Positions 40,498 through 48,959 of a DNA stretch of 64,000 nt are shown here, piece by piece; the first letter of the stretch is position 1; every line of letters starts with the position of its first letter. Where the stretch lies: assembly GCA_030680795.1 (NCBI GenBank), contig JAUXUL010000051.1:1-64000 (forward strand), in the 5' to 3' direction. A program made the translations under genes and the position numbers. This DNA comes from Anaerolineales bacterium. Lineage in GTDB: Bacteria > Chloroflexota > Anaerolineae > Anaerolineales > Villigracilaceae. Under the pieces are notes generated by a model. That model did not search any database, had not been told where the DNA came from, and saw only the letters and a list, made by a program, of their open reading frames with translations.

Positions 40498-41757
40498 TTA
40501 CGGATAGATCTTCTTGGGATTCGGGTTAGCCGTATCCTGTGGGTTCCATGCAGCTGCGTCCGAGTTTACGATTTCGTATATCGCTATGACAGGGGCGCCG
40601 CAGTCACCAGAAGCAGAGCAGGCGAGCGTACCGGTAATGCCTTGGAAATCCTTGGTGGCATAGATGGCATCACGCAGAGCCTGGCGCGGGACGTAGATGG
40701 TACCGTCGGCTTCTACGACAGCAACTTTCTCAAGAGCAGTAAACAAGATGTTTGTCGCATCATAGGCATGGGCATGAAAAACGGAGAGAGGCGCTCCACC
40801 ATATTTGGCGTTGTGCTTTTCAACGAATGTAGCATAACCACCGGGGAAGAGACCGAAGTCTGGGCTGGAGAGGTACATGCCCTCTGTGTTCGCGCCACCA
40901 GCCTTGAGGAAGTCAGCTGTAAAGATGCCATCAGAACCGGCAATCGCAACAGTTTCGAGCCCGGCAACATCGCGGATTTGGGCAGCGATGTAACCACCGG
41001 CGGCTACGAAGACTGGGAAGTAAACGAATTCAGGTCCGGCAGCAGAGACTGTGGTTAATACAGGTCCCATGTCGGTGGCGTCCTTGGCAACGGCTTCCTG
41101 AGCGACGATTGTGCCACCCATGGCAGTGAACTCATCAGCGAAGACTTGTTGGAGAGCCTGAGCATAGGCGGAGCCATCATGAATGGTTGCAGCCTTGGTG
41201 ACTTTCAGGACATTGTAAGCAAACTCAGCAACAGCCTTGCCTTGGAAGGCATCGCTATGGGCGGTGCGCAGGTAACCGGCATAGTCAGGTCCGCGGGCAG
41301 GATCTGTCAGTACGGGGCGGGTATTGGACGGGGAGATGGTGGTCAAGCCGGCGTTGGTGAGCGTGGCAACACCGCCGACGGTTTCATCCGAGCAGCTGGA
41401 GCCGATTAAGCCCACAATGGATGTATCAGCCGCGAGTTTGGTCGCGGCAGTGGCGCCACCTTCAGGTGTGCATAAAGCATCTTCGGTGGTCAAAAGGATA
41501 TCGTGACCCTGGAACTTACCGCCCAGGTCTTCAATCGCGATTTCAACACCGCGCTTGGAATCTTCACCGAGTGAGCCATCAGCGCCGGAAAGAACACCCC
41601 AATAAGCAACGTGGACAGGCTCATCGGGGGCGACTTTCACACAGCCGAGCGCGTCAGCACATTCGTACGTGGCAGCGGCAGGCGCGCCGCCGCAGGCGGC
41701 CAGCACCATGCTGGCGAGCACCAACACGGATAGTAAAGCGAACAAACGTTTATTCAT
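40498..41757 (-). CDS. livK: Branched-chain amino-acid ABC transporter substrate-binding lipoprotein
   Basis: A 419-residue lipoprotein; signal peptide with lipobox VLAAC (Cys22). The mature part is a type I periplasmic-binding fold: VHVAYWGVLSGADGSLGEDS, KRGVEIAIEDLGG, IVGLIGSSCSDETVGGVATL, LTTISPSNTRPVLTD and HAYDATNILFTALEKV. Specificity for leucine-type, or for other amino acids or amides, cannot be read. GGAGGAG about 7 bases before the ATG is a strong ribosome-binding site. A second, unusually perfect Shine-Dalgarno-like string lies ~95 bases further upstream without a gene. Confidence 0.92.
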   Translation of the reverse strand: MNKRLFALLSVLVLASMVLAACGGAPAAATYECADALGCVKVAPDEPVHVAYWGVLSGADGSLGEDSKRGVEIAIEDLGGKFQGHDILLTTEDALCTPEGGATAATKLAADTSIVGLIGSSCSDETVGGVATLTNAGLTTISPSNTRPVLTDPARGPDYAGYLRTAHSDAFQGKAVAEFAYNVLKVTKAATIHDGSAYAQALQQVFADEFTAMGGTIVAQEAVAKDATDMGPVLTTVSAAGPEFVYFPVFVAAGGYIAAQIRDVAGLETVAIAGSDGIFTADFLKAGGANTEGMYLSSPDFGLFPGGYATFVEKHNAKYGGAPLSVFHAHAYDATNILFTALEKVAVVEADGTIYVPRQALRDAIYATKDFQGITGTLACSASGDCGAPVIAIYEIVNSDAAAWNPQDTANPNPKKIYP

Positions 41758-41849
41758 TTCTATACTCCTCCAAAATCTTGTTAGGTGAATTCAAATTCCC
41801 GCATGTGCGGGTAGATAACGAACAGTAGACAATACTTACCGTGTCGGCC

Positions 41850-41862
41850 TCACCTCCTTTTA
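41850..41862 (-). promoter_or_regulatory. Orphan extended anti-anti-SD string in the livK leader
   Basis: TAAAAGGAGGTGA on the minus strand is fully complementary to the usual 16S 3' end, but no usable start codon and frame follows (the overlapping GTG would code only five residues). A small stem (CCCGC-ACAT-GCGGG, about 41796-41812) lies between it and the real ribosome-binding site. Confidence 0.5.
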
Positions 41863-41885
41863 GTTGAATCTGATATAAAAAGGAT

Positions 41886-41920
41886 GCCTTAAAACCACCA
41901 ATATATTGGATTTTTTAGGC
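41886..41920. promoter_or_regulatory. Palindrome upstream of livK, possible operator
   Basis: Perfect 12-base core CCAATATATTGG (41898-41909) extended by imperfect arms GCCTTAAAA / TTTTTTAGGC. Position and symmetry suit a repressor site or a terminator stem; the regulator is unknown. Confidence 0.45.
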
Positions 41921-41938
41921 ATAACTCTAAAACATTAA

Positions 41939-42110
41939 TAACTCACCTTACGTAGTGTCATGCTGAGCGAAGCATCTCGTATTACAGCAGTAGAGACCCT
42001 TCGCGGAGTTTATCTTGAGCGAAGCGTTGTCCTGACGGTTCGACTTTCGCTCACCGTGTCGAAGGGTCGAAAGGCTCAGGGAATCACGATTAAGTGAATA
42101 AGGTCACCTA
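41939..42110. mobile_element. MITE-like element, copy A (full length)
   Basis: Starts TAACTCACCTTACG, continues GTGTCATGCTGAGCGAAGC, ACCCTTCGCGGAGTTTATC and TTGAGCGAAGCGTTGTCC, and ends GGGAATCACGATT ... AATAAGGTCACCTA. The same order of blocks occurs reversed at 59388-59549. The right terminal repeat is worn. No coding capacity. Confidence 0.75.
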
Positions 42111-42204
42111 ATAATATTATTAGCGTTTAATGTATTAAATCGCAATGATAAGACGATTTTTGCTTTAGGTCAAGAGTTCGTGTCTAGACTTTTTACCGCA
42201 GCCT

Positions 42205-42694
42205 TTATTTCTTCTCGTGAGGCTTATACAAAAGCTGCTCGGGGATGCGCAGGTCTGTGTTACGAATTTTTATCGCCAAGTCTGCGGCAAGATTATACAT
42301 CAAACGATAACCCAATTGCGGGTATGTTTCACATATCATGATAATTTTATCGCGTTGGATAACAAGCAGGCGGGTGTCCTTTTGCACAGCACGCGCATAA
42401 GCATATCGCCTCCCTTCATCCACCAAAGCAACTTCCCCAAAAGATCGTCCCCGGTGAAGGCATGCCACCGCAGTTTCTTTTTTCCAAGCTCCCCGGTTGT
42501 ATCGCGGTTGATCAATATATCCACCTCACCCCGCATGATCACATATAATTCCTTACTGCCGCTATTCTCCTAAAAGATGAGATCGCCTGAATTAAATAGG
42601 ACTTCCTGGCACAAATTTCCAACCAACTCCAATTGCGTTGGTGTGAATTGATAAAAATATCGGTTTGTTTCAGAAAGTTGACCAGGTTGTTCAT
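42205..42694 (-). pseudogene. Broken cyclic-nucleotide-binding-domain protein
   Basis: From ATG 42694 (AAAGGA upstream) the frame gives MNNLVNFLKQTDIF, then shifts to YQFTPTQLELVGNLCQEVLF and NSGDLIF, stops at TAG, resumes ENSGSKELYVIMRGEVDILI, and shifts again near a run of A to TAVACLHRGRSFGEVALVDE and YAYARAVQKDTRLLVIQRDK. Together these give a cNMP-binding beta roll with the GEVALVDEGRRYAYARA-type phosphate-binding cassette split over frames. There are two frameshifts and one nonsense codon. All neighbours are intact, so decay is more likely than sequencing error, though the A-run shift could be an error. About 145 residues if repaired, without a DNA-binding domain. Confidence 0.75.
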
Positions 42695-42750
42695 CGAAAA
42701 ATCCTTTGCAAGAGTGTAGCATATTCGCGGATGAAGTGCAACGCTTCGCG

Positions 42751-44166
42751 CTACGGGTAGGTTTGAATCAGCCAATCAAGCGGATCTACCTGAATGCCAT
42801 TTACCCACAACTCCCAATGCAGGTGCGGACCTGTCAAACGACCCGTGTGTCCCACTTTCCCGATCACCTGACCTTGTTCTACTACATCGCCAACCTGCAC
42901 ATCAAACTTGGACTGATGCCAGAACCCACTGTATATGCCCCATCCATGGTCAATGATTGTGGCATTGCCTCGTACTGCTAGTAGTCCAGCAAAAACGATC
43001 ACTCCTGCCGCCGGTGCCGTAATAGCAAGACCATCCCCACCACCAAAATCAAGCCCGGTATGCCACCAATTTATTTTCAAATCTGTTCCCTGTCCAAGGT
43101 AAACGCGGCGTGTTCCATATTTTGAAGTGAAGTAGGTTGAATCTGCGTAGGCAATAGCGGGAGATATAAACTCACCATTCCAATATTTTGTTGGGGTGGA
43201 TGGTAACGTAATACTTTCCAGTTGTTTATCTTCAGGCTCTGTAACGGCTGGGTCAATCAGTGGTACCTGTTCTGGGGGCAAAACAAGATTTTCACCGGTA
43301 GGGTAATTCCCTGAAACGATCAAAATAAATTGTTCGTAGGATTGCCTGCTTCCATCGGGGAGGGTGGCATCCAGTCGTAAGGGATAGACGCCCGGTGCGA
43401 GTAAAGCATGCACGCCTTGCAAGGCGATCTGTGTGCCATCTTCATCGGGGAAGAATTTCAATGGATGGTCAACAAGCAAGCCGCCTAGTGTAACACCAGG
43501 AATGGTTTGTACTTTAATAACACCTGTCCCACCCTGTTTAAGGGGAAGGTCGCGGATTTCCGCACTGACAAATGCGGAGGGCAGACCGGTTGTGGTTTTC
43601 CCGTTATTTTCACCGGGCGCAAACAATGTATCAACGGGCAAGCCGTCCCATGAACCTTGCAATCCATTAATGCCTGCCAGCGACCAAACACTGGTGTTAT
43701 TTTTAATCGCAACCTCAAGTAAGGATTCGCCTGCGCTTGGTGAAACACGGGTGTTATTTCGGCTCTCAGCCTGCACAGGAACGATCATGCTGATACCCAC
43801 ATAAAATTCGCTTGGGCTGACCACGCGATTAAGTTTCTTGAACAGGTCTTCGGGTACTTGTGTTTGCCGCATAAGACTGCGGTACGAATCACCGAAGTTG
43901 ATCACTTCGGTACTTAAAGTTCCTGTAACGCCTTCAAGCCCCGGAATGATGAGTTGTTGCCCAGCGTCAAGTTGATTTGGATCCGTAATCCCATTTGCAG
44001 ACATCAGATCGGTGATGCTGATGTTGAATCGTGCTGCAATGGATGAGAGACTGTCGCCAGGCTGCACAATGTAAACAGGTCCGCTTGCATCCTGCGCATA
44101 AACTGGTTGGGCTGAATTTATTAAACTAGCTAGAAGAAGCAGGAGAACAATTACGCGTTTACACAT
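42751..44166 (-). CDS. LysM and M23 (LytM) domain peptidoglycan hydrolase-like protein
   Basis: A 471-residue exported protein with a signal peptide ending near PVYAQD. A LysM domain follows (YIVQPGDSLSSIAARFNISI, about residues 32-80), then a second LysM-like stretch (FGDSYRSLMRQTQVPEDLFK) and a third (GESLLEVAIKNNTSVWSLAG). The C-terminal M23 domain has HTGLDFGG (HxxxD) and HLHWELWVNG (HxH), the zinc ligands, so it is probably an active endopeptidase. ATG 44166 overlaps the stop of the DUF192 gene by 8 bases, implying co-translation. Confidence 0.88.
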   Translation of the reverse strand: MCKRVIVLLLLLASLINSAQPVYAQDASGPVYIVQPGDSLSSIAARFNISITDLMSANGITDPNQLDAGQQLIIPGLEGVTGTLSTEVINFGDSYRSLMRQTQVPEDLFKKLNRVVSPSEFYVGISMIVPVQAESRNNTRVSPSAGESLLEVAIKNNTSVWSLAGINGLQGSWDGLPVDTLFAPGENNGKTTTGLPSAFVSAEIRDLPLKQGGTGVIKVQTIPGVTLGGLLVDHPLKFFPDEDGTQIALQGVHALLAPGVYPLRLDATLPDGSRQSYEQFILIVSGNYPTGENLVLPPEQVPLIDPAVTEPEDKQLESITLPSTPTKYWNGEFISPAIAYADSTYFTSKYGTRRVYLGQGTDLKINWWHTGLDFGGGDGLAITAPAAGVIVFAGLLAVRGNATIIDHGWGIYSGFWHQSKFDVQVGDVVEQGQVIGKVGHTGRLTGPHLHWELWVNGIQVDPLDWLIQTYP

Positions 44167-44530
44167 TCGAGAATTCAACCTTATCACCAATTTCGTAATC
44201 TCCCCAGCGATCGGGGTGTATCTCCAATGTATATTTTGCATCTGCTTTGGGGAAGTAGGCCGGGCGCCATGATTTTGCGATGACTTTATCTACAACCGTC
44301 ATTTCAGTGTTGATCCAAAAGACGGCCAGATCGAATGGTACGAAGAACATATGGATGGAAGTTTCAAGGCGTGAATCCCGCTGTTCGACCAGGAGCAGGC
44401 CTTCGTCAAGAGAGAGGCGGGAGCGGAACATCAGTCCGCGCAGTTTGCAGAGGAATGAGTCGCAGTATCCCACACGGGCCGGCTGATAAATTGTTTTATT
44501 TATGTTGTTTATGGTAATGAGGCGGGGCAT
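44159..44530 (-). CDS. DUF192 family protein
   Basis: A 123-residue protein of the DUF192 family, which has a small beta-barrel fold. Typical motifs are CKLRGLMFRSRLSLDEGLLL, SIHMFFVPFDLAVFWI and YTLEIHPDRWGDYEIGDKVE. No signal peptide is seen, unlike many relatives. Function is unknown for the family. It overlaps the LysM-M23 gene, so the two form a unit. Confidence 0.85.
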   Translation of the reverse strand: MPRLITINNINKTIYQPARVGYCDSFLCKLRGLMFRSRLSLDEGLLLVEQRDSRLETSIHMFFVPFDLAVFWINTEMTVVDKVIAKSWRPAYFPKADAKYTLEIHPDRWGDYEIGDKVEFSNV

Positions 44531-44538
44531 GATTAATC

Positions 44539-44568
44539 ATAAAACTGGGCGGCTTGTTCGCCGCCCAG
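44539..44568 (-). terminator. Intrinsic terminator of the response-regulator gene
   Basis: ACTGGGCGGC / GCCGCCCAGT stem with a 6-base loop, then TTTT on the minus strand. Confidence 0.85.
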
Positions 44569-44584
44569 TGGATAGAAATTGGTT

Positions 44585-44977
44585 TCAGGATGATCTTTGC
44601 TTGAATATTTTTTCCACACTATCCAGCAACTCCTGCGGACTGAAGGGCTTGGCGATGTAGTCATCCACTTTTGCAATGTGCAAGCCCAGCACTTTGTCAA
44701 TGTTCTGTGCTTTTGCGGTGACGACGATGACGGGGATGCCGCGCGTGGAAGTGTCCGCTTTCATTTGTTGGTATACTTCCCAGCCATCCATCACCGGCAT
44801 CATTAGATCGAGCAGGACAAGGTCTGGGAGTGTTTCGCGGATCATTTTGATGCCTTCCACACCGCCTGGTGCGCCATGCACCTCAAACCCGCGACGACCA
44901 AGGATAAGCCTGATCAAATCTATCATCTCAGGTTCATCTTCGATACAAAGTATCTTTTTGACAGTTGTCTTTTCCAT
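44585..44977 (-). CDS. Stand-alone response-regulator receiver protein
   Basis: A 130-residue CheY-like receiver without an output domain. The acidic pocket is ILCIEDEPEM, the phospho-acceptor Asp lies in LVLLDLMMPVMDGWEVY, the switch Thr in VIVVTAKAQ, and the conserved Lys in DYIAKPFSPQEL. It has its own terminator. No histidine kinase is adjacent; it may relay phosphate or act by protein contact. It is divergent from the exonuclease gene, 53 bases apart. Confidence 0.9.
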   Translation of the reverse strand: MEKTTVKKILCIEDEPEMIDLIRLILGRRGFEVHGAPGGVEGIKMIRETLPDLVLLDLMMPVMDGWEVYQQMKADTSTRGIPVIVVTAKAQNIDKVLGLHIAKVDDYIAKPFSPQELLDSVEKIFKQRSS

Positions 44978-45030
44978 AATTCTCCTGTCTTCAAATCAAG
45001 TTTACCATAAAACCAATACAGGCTTAAAAG

Positions 45031-45792
45031 ATGAAGATTATCACATGGAACGTGAATGGCATTCGTGCCGCGCTCGGTAAAAACGCATTGGATTGGACGT
45101 TTGCCCAACAGCCCGATGCCTTGTGTATGCAGGAAGTGAAGGCGCGTGAAGAACAGTTAAATAGAGAACAGCGAGCCATGTTAAAACTTCCCTTTGTATG
45201 GAATTCAGCACAGCGTCCCGGTTACAGCGGCGTGACGACTTTCTTTAAGCAAGAGCCCGACGAGATCGTGCTGGGCATGGGCGAACCGAAATTTGATGTG
45301 GAAGGACGCGTCATTCAGACCGTTTGGGCTGGGCTGCGTCTCTTCAACATTTACTTTCCAAACGGAAAGCGCGGTCTGGAGCGCGTGGACTATAAACTTG
45401 AGTTCTATGCGCATTTGCTTGAGTTATGCTACTCGCTTCACAAACAAGGGGAGAGCATCATTATTACGGGAGATTTCAATACCTGCCACATGCCGATTGA
45501 CCTGAAGAATGCGAAGGCGAATGAAAAGACTTCCGGCTTTTTGCCTGAAGAACGCGAGTGGGTCCAGAAATTCCTGGACAATGGCTTTGTGGATGTGTAC
45601 CGTCATCTATACCCTGATAAAGTTCAATACACCTGGTGGACGTACCGCCTGAATGCGCGCGAGCGCGGCATTGGCTGGCGCTTGGATTATTTCCTGGTTT
45701 CAGAGTCGCTCCTTCCACGTGTGAAGGATGTGATCATTCACGAGAATGTGATCGGTTCAGATCATTGTCCGGTGGAATTGGTGTTAGTATAA
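45031..45792 (+). CDS. xthA: Exodeoxyribonuclease III
   Basis: A 253-residue AP endonuclease/3'-5' exonuclease of base-excision repair. Motifs are MKIITWNVNGIRAAL, LCMQEVKA (metal Glu), YSGVTTFFK, IITGDFNTCHMPIDLKN, TWWTYRLNARERGIGWRLDY and the C-terminal GSDHCPVELVL with the catalytic His. Complete and of usual length. It runs tail to tail into the CDF transporter gene. Confidence 0.95.
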   Translation: MKIITWNVNGIRAALGKNALDWTFAQQPDALCMQEVKAREEQLNREQRAMLKLPFVWNSAQRPGYSGVTTFFKQEPDEIVLGMGEPKFDVEGRVIQTVWAGLRLFNIYFPNGKRGLERVDYKLEFYAHLLELCYSLHKQGESIIITGDFNTCHMPIDLKNAKANEKTSGFLPEEREWVQKFLDNGFVDVYRHLYPDKVQYTWWTYRLNARERGIGWRLDYFLVSESLLPRVKDVIIHENVIGSDHCPVELVLV

Positions 45793-45797
45793 TTTTT

Positions 45798-46757
45798 TTA
45801 TTTTCTTGATTGATGGGTAACTTGGTCTGAAGGCGGGGTTTCTGTGCGGTCCAAATTAGTGTCATCCCATGAAGCCGGGTCGTTGAGCGACTCTAAATGA
45901 GTAAATACGGTGACCTTTGGCAGGGCACGACGGATATCCGCTTCTATGTTTTCCAATAAACGATGGCCGCGCTGGACTGTCCATCTACCGGGCACAATGA
46001 CATGGAGTGATACAAATTGCCTTGCTCCAGATTGGCGGGTCCGAAGGGCATGAAACTCAACGCCATTTTGAGTGTATGGTTCCAGCATTTTTTGCACAAG
46101 GTTTTGCTCCTCAACCGATAGGGCAGTATCCATTAATCCCAGTGCAGACATTTTTACGATACGAAAACCCGACCAGATGATATTCGCCGCGACAATGAAC
46201 GCGACAACCGGATCCAATCGTTCCCAACCGGTAATTACAACCAAGCCAACGCCAGCCAGAACGCCTGCCGACGTCCATACATCTGTGATCAAGTGATGGG
46301 CATTGGCTTCAAGTGTGATGGATTGGTAGCGTTTACTGGCTCGCATCAGGATAAGCGCCACGATCAAATTTACAAGGGCAGCGCCGACTGAAACGCCCAA
46401 TCCCAAGCCGACCTGTTCAAGCGGCTTCGGGGTGATCAGCCTTGGTATGGCGGCAACGATAATACTTAGCGCAGCGATCAGGATCAACGTCCCTTCAACG
46501 CCGCTTGAAAAATATTCGGCTTTGCCATGTCCATAGGTATGGTCTTCATCTGCCGGGCGGGCGGCAATTGTCAACATGGCCAGCGCCATCAGCGCCCCTA
46601 CAAGGTTGACCACTGACTCCAGTGCATCTGAAAGCAGACCAACTGAACCGGTTAGTAAATATGCGATGGACTTGAGGGTGATCGTGAGAACGGCCGCGCC
46701 GATTGAAAGCCAGGCAAAACGTGTTAGAAATGAACGGTTTTTAGGATCTATTGCCAT
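45798..46757 (-). CDS. Cation diffusion facilitator family transporter
   Basis: A 319-residue metal-proton antiporter (Zn2+, Co2+, Fe2+ or Mn2+ in relatives). Six membrane segments are visible. Metal-site residues are in LLSDALESVVNLVGA, in EDHTYGHGKAEYFSS and in NAHHLITDVWTSAGVL (HxxxD). The C-terminal cytoplasmic domain is the usual ferredoxin-like dimerisation part (HVIVPGRWTVQRGHRLLENI). The metal cannot be assigned with confidence. Confidence 0.9.
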   Translation of the reverse strand: MAIDPKNRSFLTRFAWLSIGAAVLTITLKSIAYLLTGSVGLLSDALESVVNLVGALMALAMLTIAARPADEDHTYGHGKAEYFSSGVEGTLILIAALSIIVAAIPRLITPKPLEQVGLGLGVSVGAALVNLIVALILMRASKRYQSITLEANAHHLITDVWTSAGVLAGVGLVVITGWERLDPVVAFIVAANIIWSGFRIVKMSALGLMDTALSVEEQNLVQKMLEPYTQNGVEFHALRTRQSGARQFVSLHVIVPGRWTVQRGHRLLENIEADIRRALPKVTVFTHLESLNDPASWDDTNLDRTETPPSDQVTHQSRK

Positions 46758-46962
46758 GATTTATGAAAGGTATTGTAAACACAGATTGTCAAAATGGTTA
46801 GTGACGATTATCCCTGGAACTTTCCAGGCGCAGCCAATGCCTGATTGTTTTTGCAGGCAGGTTTCGGCTGTATTAGCGGCGTGTTGTGCGTAGTTGTCGA
46901 AACGAGCCGTATTAGAGAATCATATAAAATTTCCATTTTACGCGTTGTCTGTGGATTGGACT

Positions 46963-46971
46963 TGGTATAAT
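46963..46971 (+). promoter_or_regulatory. Extended -10 promoter of ftsH
   Basis: TGGTATAAT 30 bases before the GTG start, in the only ~240-base gap upstream. No clear -35. Confidence 0.55.
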
Positions 46972-47000
46972 CCGGTTGAAAGTCAAATTTGGAGGATTCC

Positions 47001-48863
47001 GTGAATTCCCGTAGTCAATCGTTTTTTGTGTATTTACTTCTGCTGGTCGCCATTGGTGCAATGCTTTATATGGGTTTTAACCAAAATACCAGTCCAGAAG
47101 AACCGCTTACCATTAGTAAGGTGGCGCAACAAGTGCAAGATGGTGAGATTGCTCGGATCATCGTTCAGAGCAATGATACCATTCGTGTCGTGAAGCCCAA
47201 TGGTACTGAGGAGGATGCCGTTGAATCTCGCATTGAATCCGATACAACCTTTGTGGAGCAGCTTCGTAGTTTTGGGGTGACTGCTGAACAGCTTGCCAAG
47301 ATTGATGTCGAAGTCAGGGCGCCTTCTGTTTGGGGAGGCGTGTTGAGCAGCGCTTTGTATCTTCTGCCTGTCTTGTTCATGGGTGGTTTGTTGTGGTTCA
47401 TACTTCGTCAGGCGCAGGGTAGTAACAATGCAGCCATGTCCTTCGGGAAGAGCCGCGCGCGCATGTTCAGCGGCGAACATCCCACTGTTTCCTTCGCCGA
47501 CGTGGCCGGCGCGGAAGAATCAAAACAGGAGCTTGCCGAAGTGGTTGAGTTCCTGAAAGAGCCGCAGAAATTCATTCAACTCGGCGCGCGCATCCCGAAG
47601 GGTGTTTTGCTGGTTGGCCCTCCTGGAACAGGTAAGACCCTGCTTGCAAAAGCCGTTTCAGGCGAAGCCGGCGTACCGTTCTTCTCGATTTCCGGTTCAG
47701 AATTTGTTGAAATGTTCGTGGGCGTTGGCGCAAGCCGCGTGCGCGATCTCTTCGAGCAAGCCAAGAGACACTCACCCTGCATTGTTTTCGTGGATGAAAT
47801 TGATGCTGTCGGCCGCCAGCGTGGCGCGGGACTTGGCGGTTCACATGATGAACGCGAGCAGACACTCAATCAAATGCTCGTTGAAATGGACGGTTTCGAT
47901 ACCGACACAAATGTTATCATTATTGCCGCAACCAACCGTCCCGATATTCTTGACCCGGCCCTGATGCGCCCCGGCCGTTTTGACCGCCGCGTAACGCTGG
48001 ATCGCCCGGATGTAAAAGGACGCGAAGCCATTCTTAAAGTTCACGTCAAAGGCAAACCATTGGATCCGCAGGCTGACCTCGCCTCGATTGCACGCGGTAC
48101 ACCCGGTTTCGTCGGCGCAGATTTGGAAAACCTTGTGAATGAAAGCGCCATCCTTGCCGCCCGCCGCAATAAAACTGCCATTGGTCAAACTGAACTGGAA
48201 GAGGCGATTGAGCGTGTGGTCATGGGACCTGAGCGCAAGTCACGGCTCATCTCTGACGAAGAGAAGCGCATCATTGCCTACCATGAAGCTGGTCATGCGA
48301 TCGTGGCCAATGCCATCGCTGAAGCAGACCCCGTGCAAAAAGTGACCATCGTAGGCCGCGGACAAGCCGGCGGCGTAACCTGGTTCCGCCCCGACGAAGA
48401 CCGCATCCTGATGTCCCGCAAGAAAATGCTTGCCACTCTGGCCATGGCGCTTGGCGGACGCGCCGCAGAAGAATTGATCTTTGATGATATAACCTCTGGC
48501 GCATCCAATGATATCGAACAGGTGACACGCATGGCCCGCGCCATGGTCACACGCCTCGGCATGAGCGCCGAAATGGGCACCATGACCTACGGTCAAAAGG
48601 AAGAGCTGATCTTCCTCGGACGCGAAATCTCAGAACAACGTGATTACTCCGAAGCTGTTGCCCAGCAAATTGACCGCGAAGTCCGCAAAATCGTGGAAGA
48701 GGCGTATAAAGTTGCAAAGAGTCTCGTCAAGAAATATCGCAAGCAATTGAATATTATTGCGGAAAAACTTCTTGAAGTTGAATCGATCAACCGTGAAGAA
48801 TTTGAAAAACTCTTCCCGGCGCCTTTTGGCAGGAAGAAGAGCGGCACGCCGCAAATTGTGTGA
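47001..48863 (+). CDS. ftsH: ATP-dependent zinc metalloprotease FtsH
   Basis: A 620-residue membrane-bound AAA+ protease that degrades misfolded and short-lived proteins. Two membrane helices flank a ~75-residue outer domain. The AAA module has Walker [15 protein letters not shown], Walker [16 protein letters not shown], and the second region of homology [19 protein letters not shown]. The protease domain has HEAGH in [10 protein letters not shown] and the third zinc ligand in the conserved later segment. GTG 47001 has GGAGG five bases upstream; an earlier in-frame TTG (46989) overlaps that site and is rejected. Confidence 0.96.
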   Translation: MNSRSQSFFVYLLLLVAIGAMLYMGFNQNTSPEEPLTISKVAQQVQDGEIARIIVQSNDTIRVVKPNGTEEDAVESRIESDTTFVEQLRSFGVTAEQLAKIDVEVRAPSVWGGVLSSALYLLPVLFMGGLLWFILRQAQGSNNAAMSFGKSRARMFSGEHPTVSFADVAGAEESKQELAEVVEFLKEPQKFIQLGARIPKGVLLVGPPGTGKTLLAKAVSGEAGVPFFSISGSEFVEMFVGVGASRVRDLFEQAKRHSPCIVFVDEIDAVGRQRGAGLGGSHDEREQTLNQMLVEMDGFDTDTNVIIIAATNRPDILDPALMRPGRFDRRVTLDRPDVKGREAILKVHVKGKPLDPQADLASIARGTPGFVGADLENLVNESAILAARRNKTAIGQTELEEAIERVVMGPERKSRLISDEEKRIIAYHEAGHAIVANAIAEADPVQKVTIVGRGQAGGVTWFRPDEDRILMSRKKMLATLAMALGGRAAEELIFDDITSGASNDIEQVTRMARAMVTRLGMSAEMGTMTYGQKEELIFLGREISEQRDYSEAVAQQIDREVRKIVEEAYKVAKSLVKKYRKQLNIIAEKLLEVESINREEFEKLFPAPFGRKKSGTPQIV

Positions 48864-48890
48864 GTAAGAACGTAGACAAGTAGACACGTA

Positions 48891-48922
48891 AAAAGAGGCC
48901 TCGAATTTCGGAGGCCTCTTTT
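48891..48922. terminator. Bidirectional terminator between ftsH and the acyl-CoA ligase
   Basis: AAAAGAGGCCTC / GAGGCCTCTTTT around an 8-base loop, with T runs on both strands. The outer flanks (GTAGACAAGTAGACACGTAA and GTATACAAGTACACAGGTAA, inverted) extend the similarity to about 33 bases, so a dispersed repeat may have supplied the terminator. Confidence 0.85.
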
Positions 48923-48959
48923 CTTACCTGTGTACTTGTATACCTGTTTACCTATATAC

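Noticed and set aside
41833-41855. Five-codon GTG frame (MRPTR) in the livK leader
   Set aside because: Its GTG lies inside the Shine-Dalgarno-like string, so it cannot use it, and no regulatory codons are present.
46989-47000. Upstream TTG start for ftsH
   Set aside because: It overlaps the GGAGG that serves GTG 47001; FtsH proteins begin with a short polar stretch before the first helix, as from 47001.
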